Assembly: GCF_016864375.1 (NCBI RefSeq)
Contig: NZ_CP069355.1
Span: 558,001-622,000, forward strand
Source of the DNA: Microvirga sp. VF16
GTDB taxonomy: Bacteria; Pseudomonadota; Alphaproteobacteria; Rhizobiales; Beijerinckiaceae
Reading direction: 5' to 3'
Length of the DNA stretch: 64,000 nucleotides
The notes below the pieces were generated by a model. The model had not been told where the DNA came from. It worked only from the letters and a program-made list of their open reading frames with translations, and did not search any database. The position numbers and the translations under genes were made by a program. How positions within the stretch are numbered: the first letter of the stretch is position 1; every line of letters starts with the position of its first letter. This document shows positions 54,442-63,186 of the stretch, piece after piece.

Positions 54442-55458
54442 CTAGAAGCGGAAGCGCTCGAACGCCGTAATCTTCTGGATGAAAGGCTCGAGCTCCCGCC
54501 GATACACCTCGTCCCGCAGAAATGCGACCTCGGCCTCAAGGGCCTCCTCGCCGACCTCGATCCACCATGACTTCGGCCGGCCATTGCTGCCGTCGTTCCA
54601 GCGGTACGACCTTCTTTTCAGGACGTCCTTCTGCTCAAAAGGCGTGCTCTCGGCCCAGATCCGGAACCGCGGCTTACGGGCCGTGTTCAACAGACGGGCG
54701 AAGGGTGAGCCCGCCTCATCCGGTAGAGGATGACACAGGACCTCCAGCAGAGCGTGGCAATCATCGGTGGCGCGATGTCCATGATGGAACCAGCCGCATT
54801 GCCCTAGCAGATAGGCGAGCTTGGTCCCCTCGAAGCCATGTTCCGCCCACGCGATCTCCGAATTGGAGCAGGCCCAGGCCTTGACGCTGAAGCCTCGGGC
54901 CAGACGCTCGCAAAACGGGCGATCGAAGCTGGCGTTGTGAGCGATCAGCAGATGTGCCGGCTCCAGAAAGCGCTCCACCTCGTCCAGGTCCAGCACATGG
55001 CCCTTGACCATCTCGGGCGTGATCTTATGGACTTTCATGGCCTCCGGGCTGATCGGGACCGCAGGCTGACGCAAGGCGTTGAACACGCCGATGACATCGC
55101 CGATCTGGCCCGCCTCGTTGAACGTGAAGGCCACCATCCCGAGCTCAATCACCTCGTCGGTCGCATCCTTGCCGGTTGTCTCAGTGTCGACAATGATGCC
55201 GATCCTCTCACCGTCATCCATGGTCCGATCGGATATGATCGGACGCGGCATCAGCTCCCGCAGGACACGGTATCGACCCGTCTCCTGCAAGGCCTGGGCC
55301 GCGGCATCATAATGGGCAGGATTGAGCTTGAAGGAACTCGCTTCCGCAAGTTCATGCCTCGGCTGCCGACGCACCGGCGCTGGTCCCCGAGAGCGTTGGG
55401 TCTCGATCGGCACTAACGGAGCGTCAAACCCGAGAAACAGGTCTGCCTGCCCACTCAT
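54442..55458 (-). CDS. DnaQ-like 3'-5' exonuclease
   Basis: 338 residues. Exonuclease motifs: ExoI GIIVDTETTGKDATDEVIEL, ExoII LLIAHNASFDRPFCERLA and ExoIII-epsilon FHHGHRATDDCHALLEVL, giving the DEDDh active site from about residue 88 to 255. A proline/arginine-rich N-terminal part (about 80 residues) and a C-terminal extension with WNDGSNGRPKSWWIEVGEE flank it. Not a polymerase III epsilon subunit proper, but a stand-alone DnaQ-family nuclease, possibly in repair or mobile-DNA control. AGGAGGGG precedes the ATG. Confidence 0.9.
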   Translation of the reverse strand: MSGQADLFLGFDAPLVPIETQRSRGPAPVRRQPRHELAEASSFKLNPAHYDAAAQALQETGRYRVLRELMPRPIISDRTMDDGERIGIIVDTETTGKDATDEVIELGMVAFTFNEAGQIGDVIGVFNALRQPAVPISPEAMKVHKITPEMVKGHVLDLDEVERFLEPAHLLIAHNASFDRPFCERLARGFSVKAWACSNSEIAWAEHGFEGTKLAYLLGQCGWFHHGHRATDDCHALLEVLCHPLPDEAGSPFARLLNTARKPRFRIWAESTPFEQKDVLKRRSYRWNDGSNGRPKSWWIEVGEEALEAEVAFLRDEVYRRELEPFIQKITAFERFRF

Positions 55459-55728
55459 ACCGCCCCTCCTGACCTATCGCCGGACCACCTGGGCCCAGGA
55501 TCAGGATACGGAGGGCACGCTTACGGGATACCCGTCGCCATAGGGTGAGCCGCCGGTATCAACAGAAAACGGATAATATTCTCTTTTTGTTCACGGCGGC
55601 ATTTCGGCGCGATGCCGGCTTGCCAAACGATCTCGACCCATTAGCTTGGTCGTCCGCATCGATCGGACCCCTGCTTTCCAGCAGGGTCCGCTTGTGCGGT
55701 ATCCTCGAACTGACCAAGAGAGACTTTG
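55459..55728. promoter_or_regulatory. Long leader/promoter region of the cold-shock gene
   Basis: 270 bp between the exonuclease start (minus) and the cold-shock start (plus). A long 5' leader is usual for cold-induced csp mRNAs. AGAGAG lies just before the start. No other gene is seen. Confidence 0.45.
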
Positions 55729-55938
55729 ATGCCGACCGGAACCGTGAAATGGTACAATGAAACGAAAGGATATGGTTTTATCCAGCCTGATCATGGCGGG
55801 AAAGACGTGTTCGTCCATGCCTCCGCGCTGGAACGCGCAGGCCTCCGCGGTCTCGCGGAGGGTCAAAAGATTACCTACGAAATTCAAACGGATCGCCGGT
55901 CCGGCAAGGATTCCGCAAGCGATCTACGAACCGTCTGA
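55729..55938 (+). CDS. cspA: Cold-shock-domain protein
   Basis: 69 residues from ATG 55729. RNA-binding motifs GTVKWYNETKGYGFIQPD (RNP1 region) and KDVFVHASALERAGL (RNP2 region), a full-length single cold-shock domain. It melts RNA secondary structure in the cytoplasm. It is followed 20 bases later by a strong rho-independent terminator, so it is a stand-alone unit. Confidence 0.96.
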   Translation: MPTGTVKWYNETKGYGFIQPDHGGKDVFVHASALERAGLRGLAEGQKITYEIQTDRRSGKDSASDLRTV

Positions 55939-55958
55939 TTGTTATAATTGCAATACCG

Positions 55959-55981
55959 AAGCCGCCCCAGGGCGGCTTTTT
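55959..55981 (+). terminator. Rho-independent terminator of the cold-shock gene
   Basis: Perfect 8-bp stem AAGCCGCC / GGCGGCTT with a CCAG loop, running into TTTTT at 55977-55981. Confidence 0.92.
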
Positions 55982-56009
55982 GCATGCTCACGCACTCTCG
56001 GCAAAAGCC

Positions 56010-56285
56010 CCTCATCCTCCAGAAGGGCCAGACCGCCATCAAACGGTTCCGGTCGATGGATCGCAAAACCCTGGCGAAATCGATGCCAATGGCAGAGACC
56101 ATCGACAAGCTCTCGCGGTTCTCAATGAACCCGGCCACTGTTCCAGCCCGCAACTCACGGGCGATCTGGTGGATCGACTTGACGATATGCCGGTCAACGC
56201 CCTTCCCCACCATGCTCCGCACGAAGCTGCCGTCAATTTTGACGATGTCGACCGGGGTTACCTCTCGAACCTGCCTCAGGATATC
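56010..56285 (-). pseudogene. Remnant of an EAL-domain (c-di-GMP phosphodiesterase) gene
   Basis: In the minus-strand frame, VDIVKIDGSFVRSMVGKGVD followed by RHIVKSIHQIARELRAGTVA and GFIENRESLSMVSAIGIDFA matches the second half of an EAL domain (the VKIDGxFV and TVAExVE blocks). The first half with the EAL motif is missing, and the end (usually the QGYxxGxP block) is altered. A short relic only, partly under the cold-shock terminator region. Confidence 0.75.
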
Positions 56286-56289
56286 TCCT

Positions 56290-56766
56290 ATGACCGACCA
56301 GAATGACCGCGCGCGCCGGATCGCAGACGCTGTGCTCAGCCCAAAGCCCGCCGGTGCGGACGAGCCGCGGAACGCGAGCCCGGCGGAGCAGGAGCTGATA
56401 CCGCTCCGCACCCTGATGCTCGGATTGGCCGACGAGCTTCGAACCCGGCGCTCAGTGGCGGCGATCACGGCACTCGAGGCCAGAGACATTTCAGGCCAGT
56501 TCCGGAGTGAAGACTACTCCCTGCACAACAACGCCGGGCGGCATAAGACACTCCGGATCACCTTCATGTTCAAAAACCCTGGCATGATTCCGCTCCTCAC
56601 CGTGCACGGCCTGGATGATGAAGGGCGCGCAGAGATCGCGCCGCTGATGCAGGACGGTCGCATCCCGGCGCATCGCATGGATCAGATCCTTGATGTCTTG
56701 GAATGTTTCCTGACGCGGTTCCTTGCGGCGCCTCAGGCCTCAGCCAACCGGTCTGAAAGAGGATAA
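56290..56766 (+). CDS. 158-residue hypothetical protein
   Basis: From ATG 56290 the product reads MTDQNDRARRIADAVLSPKP, with ELIPLRTLMLGLADELRTRR and HKTLRITFMFKNPGMIPLLT later. Protein-like composition, no signal peptide or membrane span. A weak AGGA site lies upstream within the EAL relic. No family recognised. It ends against the candidate lipoprotein on the other strand. Confidence 0.5.
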   Translation: MTDQNDRARRIADAVLSPKPAGADEPRNASPAEQELIPLRTLMLGLADELRTRRSVAAITALEARDISGQFRSEDYSLHNNAGRHKTLRITFMFKNPGMIPLLTVHGLDDEGRAEIAPLMQDGRIPAHRMDQILDVLECFLTRFLAAPQASANRSERG

Positions 56767-57075
56767 AACGGCGTCTTGGGTTGGCGGTTTTTCCAAATCG
56801 GGGGAAAACCCCTCGGTGACCGCCCGGGGGTCGTTACTAACTCTGCCGCGTGCAATGATGGCTCCCACCTGTCGCAAAACACAAGCCCTGCCGCGGCCTC
56901 CCGGCACATGCCGAAGCGGGCGCCGATTACGCAGCTGTCCCTCGGGTCCTGGTTGACATGACAAAGCCGATGTCCGAGCTCCGGCGCTTCCGGTCCCTCG
57001 GCTGGCCAAAACACAGCCGCAGCCCGTGATGACGGCGGCGGCCATGACAATCATCCGGTTGGGTACATGGCTCAT
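56740..57075 (-). CDS. Possible small lipoprotein (uncertain)
   Basis: From ATG 57075 the frame begins MSHVPNRMIVMAAAVITGCG, a short signal with an ITGC lipobox, but the rest (111 residues) is Arg/Gly-rich and poor in structure. A second frame, 56733-57050, has better protein-like composition after about 57010. One frameshift may therefore split a small secreted protein. Downstream of the PLD gene on the same strand. Confidence 0.3.
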   Translation of the reverse strand: MSHVPNRMIVMAAAVITGCGCVLASRGTGSAGARTSALSCQPGPEGQLRNRRPLRHVPGGRGRACVLRQVGAIIARGRVSNDPRAVTEGFSPDLEKPPTQDAVLSSFRPVG

Positions 57076-57186
57076 GGCACGTCGCGCTCGCAAACTCACC
57101 AATCCGCCTTCACCGGACTCATGGGGACATCGACGCCGGACCGATGCCGTCGCCCGGAGACTCTTCAGCGATGCAAGTTCATCCCT

Positions 57187-58899
57187 TCATTGCATGAAGA
57201 AACGTCGACGCTTTTCCTTCGGCCCAGGCTCGAAGTGCGATGGCAGCCATTCGGATGTCTTCTCTTTCAGGTAACCGGCGTCGGGGTCATGCTGGCCGCC
57301 CGCCTTCAACTTGGCAATCACATAACGAACGTAGTGATGGTCGAAGATCCGCATGAACTCGCCGAAGTAGATATCGGCGACACGGGTGTCTCCTCGGATC
57401 ACAAGCATGTTTTCGTCATTCTTCTCCTGCGAGGGCTCGCTGAAGTTTGCTGTGCCAGTCACGACAATGGGATCATCACCGAGTGGATCAACGAGGAGGA
57501 ACTTGTCGTGGATGTAGCGGTTTCGGTTAAACCCGGTCAGAACCTCGCCGAGAAAGTTCTCCAGATCGCCTTTTTCGAGCTTGGCGCCTGCCGCGATGAT
57601 GGTATTGCGGTTGCGCCGCACCTCCGTTTCTCGCGCCTCGTCCAAGGTCTTGTCGAAGATGAGATAACTGAGGGCATCCGACTCGCCCTGAACGGCGGTT
57701 TGGAACACCGGGTCGAAATTGAAGGCAAAGGTCATGCAGGCAATCCTCTGCGCCGAGGCGAGAAGATCGGCAAACCAGGCTAGTGTCGGCGTGGTGGTGT
57801 CCGGATCCTCCTCGTCGCGCGGACTGAACAGGGTCAGAAGGCGATCGGCCGGAGGCCATTCATGCAGCGCCGGGGTTGCCTCCACGGCCTGATTGCGTGT
57901 CCGAAGCCGGCTTGCAGTGACGGATGGGGCGGCGAGTGCCTCCCAATAGTCGAGGTAACGCTGAGCAATGCCACGGTCCCAGACCGCATGGCCAACATTT
58001 GAGTGCCCAAAAAGTCCACCCGCCGAGATGTTGGTTGACCCGGTCCAAACAGCGACCGGCACGTCATGGTGGAGCAGCACGATGAACTTGTTGTGCCGAA
58101 TGCCGGCACGGGATTTCTGCGGCGTGCAGATATGCTCGATGCCAACCGCCGCAATCATTGCCTCGTTCTCATCCTTGTAGGACTGCGCCTCGTAGCGGAT
58201 GTCGACATCGGCACCGGCGGTGGCGGCCGCCTTGAACGACTCGCCAATGGCGGGATACCGGAACTCGTAGAGCATGGCCCGCAGCTTATAGTCGGCGGCA
58301 TCGGGTCCCGCAGCGCGGGCGATAAAGCCAGTGAGCGCCTCGAAGAGGCCGCGCGACAGCCACTTCATCGGCTCAGAGGCCGGGTCGTTCTCATCGGGCT
58401 TGGTCTTCCCGAATTTGCGGACATAGGCTTGAGATCCGGCGACCCCACGATTGAAGAAGATGTCGTGACGGATGCGATGGTCATCGGCTTCGGCGCCCTC
58501 CTCGCATTCGGTGGTAATCTCGACCGTTGTGGCGGCGGCAGTGTCCAAATCCAGGAGCTTTGGTTTGCCGTACACAGGCACCACGCGATACTGGTAAGTC
58601 ACGCCTGGCTTTACTGTGTAGTCTCCCCACTGAAAGGTTTGGATCGGGTGCTCGGATGTCGGCACGGGCGCGCCGGGAGGGAGCCCCTCGTCCTTGATTC
58701 TGAAGCGCTTGACCCCACGCAGCCAGTATCGCTCGACGAGGCGACCGTCCTTGGCCAATTCACTCCGTTCCACGGCAAAGCCGAGCAACCCCTCGCGTTT
58801 GTCCTCTTGGCCCTCGATAAAATCCCAGGCAAGGGTGACGACGTGGAGCCCGCCAATGGCACGCACCGTGAGCACGGGTCCTTCAACAATCTTGCGCAT
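57187..58899 (-). CDS. Phospholipase-D-like protein with FN3-like N-terminus
   Basis: 570 residues from ATG 58899, after GAGGGAG. Residues about 1-130 look like a fibronectin-III-type fold (LHVVTLAWDFIEGQEDKREG to VTYQYRVVPV). Two PLD halves follow: near residue 267 HNKFIVLLHH, lacking the Asp of HxKx4D, with WTGSTNISAGGLFG; near residue 462 a perfect HDKFLLVD with TGTANFSEPSQEKNDEN. It may be a nuclease, phospholipase or transphosphatidylase. No signal peptide is seen. It follows the DUF2278/lamin-tail gene by 200 bp on the same strand, so the two probably work together. Confidence 0.85.
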   Translation of the reverse strand: MRKIVEGPVLTVRAIGGLHVVTLAWDFIEGQEDKREGLLGFAVERSELAKDGRLVERYWLRGVKRFRIKDEGLPPGAPVPTSEHPIQTFQWGDYTVKPGVTYQYRVVPVYGKPKLLDLDTAAATTVEITTECEEGAEADDHRIRHDIFFNRGVAGSQAYVRKFGKTKPDENDPASEPMKWLSRGLFEALTGFIARAAGPDAADYKLRAMLYEFRYPAIGESFKAAATAGADVDIRYEAQSYKDENEAMIAAVGIEHICTPQKSRAGIRHNKFIVLLHHDVPVAVWTGSTNISAGGLFGHSNVGHAVWDRGIAQRYLDYWEALAAPSVTASRLRTRNQAVEATPALHEWPPADRLLTLFSPRDEEDPDTTTPTLAWFADLLASAQRIACMTFAFNFDPVFQTAVQGESDALSYLIFDKTLDEARETEVRRNRNTIIAAGAKLEKGDLENFLGEVLTGFNRNRYIHDKFLLVDPLGDDPIVVTGTANFSEPSQEKNDENMLVIRGDTRVADIYFGEFMRIFDHHYVRYVIAKLKAGGQHDPDAGYLKEKTSEWLPSHFEPGPKEKRRRFFMQ

Positions 58900-59101
58900 G
58901 GATGCTCCCTCTTCGTGATCGCAAATTGGATTGATCCGACTGCCTTTGACATTCGAATGCTGCGAGGGAGGTCGTCCTTCGCCTGTTCCCATCGCAAAGC
59001 CACGGCGTTCAATCGCGGGGCACGGCGGCAGGGCTGCGGACGCTGGTCGCTGCGGGAGGCCTAATCGAGCCTCCCGAATGCCCTTTACCGCGCCGCCTCA
59101 C

Positions 59102-60151
59102 TCATGACTGGAACGGGATTGTCCGCCCGGGTTGTCGGGCCTGCTCCTTCGTATAGGACACGCCATGGACCTTGATTCCACGAGCGTCGAGCAATGAGAT
59201 GATCCCGCCCTTGTTTGACAGCTTGACGGGATCCTCCATCACGATCACCCGTGTCGAACCGGCTTCGATGGCGCCGGACAGCGAGAAGCGGTTCTTTTGT
59301 TTGTCGGCGATCTGCCATCCGGCCAGGTCGACCGCAACGTCGGCCGTGTTCAGAAGGGTGACCGTCTCGCGCTCCGGAGTCCGCACGTCGTTCACGTACG
59401 CTGCGATGATGCGAACCAGCCCATCAGGCACATCGAATGGTGGGATCCGGTTGGGATCAACAGGTATATGGGGCAGGTTAGGGTGATCGGGATCGGGCTG
59501 CCCGATGACATCGCCGCTTGCGTCATCCGAATGCCAGGCCTGTGTCTGGAACTTCAGAAAGATCGCGGTCCATTGCCGTTGTCCAGGAAACTCAAAGATG
59601 AGACCGCCATCCTGCCAGGGGCCATTTTGCGCGGCAAAGCGTCCCGGCGGATTGCCTTGATTGTAATGGATGTCGTGCACCCCCCGGCCCGGCTTGAAAC
59701 CGAAGTACTTATCGGCCTTATCGTTTTCGGGACCCCACGTCTCCCCGAAGGCATAGATCATCGCCAGTTCGTCGGACATAGCGCGTTGAACATAAGCATC
59801 GATCTTCTCGTTCAGGTCATTATCCGGTCCGCTCGCCGAGAGAGGAAGTGGTCTGAACTCCCAGGGTTGAGCAATGTTCCCGCGGATAAAGTCCAGGGCA
59901 ACGCCGCCTGGGCGGCTTGCGATCGGATGAAGCCCCTCCGGCAGTTCTGTCAGCATGTCGTTGATCGGATGCTCGAAGCGTGAGCGGACAAGGAACTCGA
60001 CCTCGCTTCCGTCCTGCGATCTGACATTGATCGCGATCCGATGGAGCGTGCCGTTCTCGGACACGAGCACTTGGTAGTGGGGACTGGCGCCCGTCGCCAG
60101 ACGGTTGTTGATGGGCCGTCCCTTGAGGACGGCGTAGTTCTTCAATGGCAT
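59102..60151 (-). CDS. DUF2278 (YukJ-like) protein with C-terminal lamin-tail domain
   Basis: 349 residues from ATG 60151. Residues about 1-215 match DUF2278: MPLKNYAVLKGRPINNRLAT, HYQVLVSENGTLHRIAINVR, and HDIHYNQGNPPGRFAAQNG with a conserved His/Asn/Gln-rich site. Residues about 245-345 are a lamin-tail (LTD) fold: VTLLNTADVAVDLAGWQIAD and RVIVMEDPVKLSNKGGIISL. LTD domains often accompany secreted nucleases and phosphoesterases. The next gene is a PLD-family enzyme. No signal peptide. Function unknown. Confidence 0.85.
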   Translation of the reverse strand: MPLKNYAVLKGRPINNRLATGASPHYQVLVSENGTLHRIAINVRSQDGSEVEFLVRSRFEHPINDMLTELPEGLHPIASRPGGVALDFIRGNIAQPWEFRPLPLSASGPDNDLNEKIDAYVQRAMSDELAMIYAFGETWGPENDKADKYFGFKPGRGVHDIHYNQGNPPGRFAAQNGPWQDGGLIFEFPGQRQWTAIFLKFQTQAWHSDDASGDVIGQPDPDHPNLPHIPVDPNRIPPFDVPDGLVRIIAAYVNDVRTPERETVTLLNTADVAVDLAGWQIADKQKNRFSLSGAIEAGSTRVIVMEDPVKLSNKGGIISLLDARGIKVHGVSYTKEQARQPGRTIPFQS

Positions 60152-60463
60152 CGTGTGCTCCATCCGGTCGTGGTGAGAGGACGAGCCTCAGAGCAGTCAG
60201 CGCTGAGGCGGTGGACTTGCCGTTGTGGCCTCCTGGGCCAATTTCGAACTGGTCTGAGAACGATTTCCAGAGCTCACTGCAGTGAACCGATCAGCATATG
60301 CACAAAATTCGTCACGGTAAGGTGACAAGATCAGCAACCTAGGACGAGCCGTTGACCCGACCCTGTTGATTTGGGCTATCGTAGACCACGAGGAGTTCCC
60401 TTCGATCGCCACGATCCATGATGCACATGCCCTCCGGCTTCAGCGTTAACGCATTGTAACTAT
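60152..60463. other. 312-bp gap between TPR-NTPase gene and DUF2278 gene
   Basis: It contains a weak minus-strand ORF of 71 codons (60197-60412) without domain or good ribosome site, and a short inverted repeat CCTCAG / CTGAGG near 60190-60208. The gap leaves open whether the genes on both sides form one transcript or two. Confidence 0.45.
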
Positions 60464-62674
60464 CTAGCGATGCCTGTTTTCGCTCATGGCGAGCTTTCGC
60501 ACTGCATCTCGATTTGCGGCGAACACAGGGCTCTGGCCGTATGCGACGGCATGCTCTGCGTGCTCCAGAGCTTCGTCGTACAATCCGAGAGCCGCGAGTT
60601 CGGCGGCCAAATTGTTGTGCGCCTCTGCATGACGCGCATTCAGCTCAAGGGCGCGTCGCAAATGATACAGGGCAGCCTGTCGATCCACCAACTCCGAATA
60701 ACAGAGACCGATGTTGGCGTGGAGGTCCGCATCACCCTCCTCGAGCACTAAAGCAGCCCGATACAGCACGACCGCGGCAGCCGGATCCCCTGCCTGAAGC
60801 CGTACGTTCCCGAGTTCCCGCATCGCCCTCCATTCCTGCGGCTTGATCTCAAGAACGCGTTCGAAGTCAGCAACAGCGCCATCATACTCACCCATCTGTG
60901 CTCGCAGACAGCCCCGGTTCATGTGCGCTTCGTAGTAGGGTGGCGAGAGTGCAATCGCCTGCGCGTAAGCGGCAAGCGCTTCGTGCTCCCGTCCAGGCGT
61001 CCTGGTCAGAAGATTTGCGAGATCGTTGTAGTATTCACCATAATAAGGATCGCAGTTGATCGCTTCTCTCAGTTGTGTTTCTGCCCGAGTGTCATCGCCA
61101 GAAAGTTCATAGACTTGGCTTGTGTTGTAGATCAGAATGGAGCGATGGAGCTTGAACTGGCTGTCTCCGTAGACCTCAAGCATTTTGTGGTTGCCGCAGT
61201 CGCAGATATCAAGGGCTTCCTGGAGCTTACCCTGACGCGCTTTGATATAGGCGTAGGCATTCTCTGCGAATATCTTAATGTAGTTGTATTTGGGATGCGC
61301 TCGGAAGGCGCTCTCGATCAACTCAAGATTTCTGATCGCAAAGGTTTCTGCCCGACCGAGATCGACAGGGATACGATATCGCCCATACGTCATCGTCTGG
61401 GCGTAAAGAGCAGTTGGCAGAAAGCGGCTTTGGGGAAACCGGTCGCAGAACTCCTCCAGAAACGGGACCGCGGCCGGCGCACCGCCCATCGCATATAAAA
61501 CGAAGGCCGCGTTGATGAAAAGTCCGTTAACGGGTTCGTCTCCCGTTCCATACGACCTCAGATCGGGATCGGCATACAGAGGAGAGAAAAATTGAAACCA
61601 GGTGTCGTAGAGGCCAATGCCCATAAGGACTTCGCAGGGTTCGGCCAGCGCTTCCGCTCGACGAAATTTATCTCGGAGACCGAGCGCATAGGCCGTGACG
61701 AGAGGACCCTCACCGCGCCTAAACGCGGCAAGCGCCGTCTCGTGCCGCTGTACACGATAACTCTCAATCGTCTCTGTCCGAAGCGTCTCTGCACTACGTC
61801 GCGCAATCATATCGCCAGTTAGCCCACCCCCGATGTAGTCGAGGGCAAGCTCTTCCCGGCGTGCGAGGGTCTGCGACGCTAAATAAAAATCGATCGCCAC
61901 CTCTGCACTCGAGTGGGGATCGATCAGAATGCCCGCTTTCCAGCACGTTCGCAGCGCACGGCCGATGTTCGGATTGCCGCGGCTCAGTGCGTAAATGTGG
62001 TCTCGCTGAAGCTTGGGAATGTCAGCAAGATCGAGCTCTTCCTCGAACACTGCCTGTGACAGGACTGGCCAAGCGATGACCGAATCGGTCTGTACATCAA
62101 GCCTCAATGGAGCCGCTACGAGCACCAGCACAAGAGCGTCGCTGCGTCGTCTGAGCCGAGCAAGGACATCGATCAACCGGCGGGATGTACTCGACATCTG
62201 ATCCGCGTCGTTAATCAACAGGAGGACGCGTCTGCTGCTTGCGCTGAGCGCTTCACACAAGAACTCAGCCAAGCCGACGAGCAGCTTCATTTGGTATTCG
62301 TGATGATAGAACCGCGTGCGCTCCTCCCAGTTTGAGCTATTGGTCAGGTCACGTGGAACAGAGAACGCGGCTGAATCAATCGTCGGAAGGATACGTTTGA
62401 GCGTTTGCTCGTGCTTAGAGACGAGCGAAGGGTGACATAATTCAGACCAGCGCAGCAAATTGATCACCAGATCGTGGAAACCCGAAAGGTAACCACCAGT
62501 CATCAAGCGGCCATCTGTTGAAAGGAACTCACGTCCGAGGCGTTCACTGACCAATCGAACCGCAGCGATTTGGCCTTGCCCGGGATCTCCCGCCACAATG
62601 GTGACGAAGGAGCTTGCGACGGCTGCCTGTATTCTGTCGACGAGCTCAGCGCGAAATGACTCGGCAGGGCGCAC
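60464..62674 (-). CDS. NTPase-like protein with C-terminal TPR array
   Basis: 736 residues from GTG 62674. Residues 1-300 look like an ATPase of the AAA/STAND type. The Walker A position, VAGDPGQGQIAA (residues 28-38), has Gln-Ile in place of the essential Lys-Ser/Thr. A Walker-B-like VLLLINDADQM lies at 149-159. The second half is helical, with at least five TPR units from about 560 (EYYNDLANLLTRTPGREHEA, YYEAHMNRGCLRAQMGEYDG, HANIGLCYSELVDRQAALYH, AHNNLAAELAALGLYDEALE). It probably binds rather than hydrolyses nucleotide and acts as scaffold or sensor. Its start lies 45 bases after the 72-residue gene, in the same reading frame. Confidence 0.82.
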   Translation of the reverse strand: MRPAESFRAELVDRIQAAVASSFVTIVAGDPGQGQIAAVRLVSERLGREFLSTDGRLMTGGYLSGFHDLVINLLRWSELCHPSLVSKHEQTLKRILPTIDSAAFSVPRDLTNSSNWEERTRFYHHEYQMKLLVGLAEFLCEALSASSRRVLLLINDADQMSSTSRRLIDVLARLRRRSDALVLVLVAAPLRLDVQTDSVIAWPVLSQAVFEEELDLADIPKLQRDHIYALSRGNPNIGRALRTCWKAGILIDPHSSAEVAIDFYLASQTLARREELALDYIGGGLTGDMIARRSAETLRTETIESYRVQRHETALAAFRRGEGPLVTAYALGLRDKFRRAEALAEPCEVLMGIGLYDTWFQFFSPLYADPDLRSYGTGDEPVNGLFINAAFVLYAMGGAPAAVPFLEEFCDRFPQSRFLPTALYAQTMTYGRYRIPVDLGRAETFAIRNLELIESAFRAHPKYNYIKIFAENAYAYIKARQGKLQEALDICDCGNHKMLEVYGDSQFKLHRSILIYNTSQVYELSGDDTRAETQLREAINCDPYYGEYYNDLANLLTRTPGREHEALAAYAQAIALSPPYYEAHMNRGCLRAQMGEYDGAVADFERVLEIKPQEWRAMRELGNVRLQAGDPAAAVVLYRAALVLEEGDADLHANIGLCYSELVDRQAALYHLRRALELNARHAEAHNNLAAELAALGLYDEALEHAEHAVAYGQSPVFAANRDAVRKLAMSENRHR

Positions 62675-62719
62675 CTGGGAAGCCTTATGGGAGGTTACGG
62701 CCGAAGCTATTACAACTGA

Positions 62720-62938
62720 TCAGACTGTACCTGTGTACGGAGTCGTCGTCCTTATTCTTGTTTTCGTTAACGTCACTGTTTTAATGATCGAAGTTCCTTT
62801 CGGAGCCCCGGTCTCGTATACGAGCTTTTGCTCCTCGGTCGACTCTTTCTTTTCCTCTGTTTCAGTTTCTGTAACAATCTCTGGATACTTTAGATTGTGT
62901 GGGTTCACACGTTCCTCGAAAACCTTGTCTTCGGCCAT
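62720..62938 (-). CDS. 72-residue Thr-rich small protein
   Basis: From ATG 62938, with GGAGG seven bases upstream, MAEDKVFEERVNPHNLKYPE starts an acidic front half (TETETEEKKESTEEQ). It ends with a basic Thr-rich tail: GTSIIKTVTLTKTRIRTTTP then YTGTV. Ten of the last 29 residues are Thr and no Cys occurs. Acidic leader plus Thr-rich tail recalls a precursor peptide or a structural repeat, but no maturation enzyme is next to it. It lies directly before the NTPase-TPR gene with only a stop and 15 codons between, in frame. No family recognised. Confidence 0.7.
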   Translation of the reverse strand: MAEDKVFEERVNPHNLKYPEIVTETETEEKKESTEEQKLVYETGAPKGTSIIKTVTLTKTRIRTTTPYTGTV

Positions 62939-62939
62939 T

Positions 62940-63038
62940 CTAAGCCTCCAAGCTAATCGTTTCCAGATACCCGCTGTTTACATTCCCATTGTTCATCCAT
63001 TGTCTCTGCGGGTCAAGATCACTTAGTAGAACTCGCAT
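62940..63038 (-). CDS. Possible 32-residue peptide upstream of the Thr-rich protein
   Basis: ATG 63038, preceded by GGGAAGAA, starts MRVLLSDLDPQRQWMNNGNV and runs 12 more residues (NSGYLETISLEA) to TAG at 62940. Only one base separates its stop from the next ATG, and it contains that gene's GGAGG, suggesting coupling. A GTG further up would give 50 residues. Possible leader peptide or the tail of a lost gene. Confidence 0.35.
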   Translation of the reverse strand: MRVLLSDLDPQRQWMNNGNVNSGYLETISLEA

Positions 63039-63186
63039 AAAAATTCTTCCCGAGCAGCTGTGAGATCTCAAGAGGCAGTCCGGTTCTGTCACAATTTCGC
63101 AGTATGATCTAGAAAATCGAAGGATTTCGGGGAGGTCTGATGGGGGTGTTTAATCGCGGGCCATTTTGCCGGGATTTTTTTAAGTA

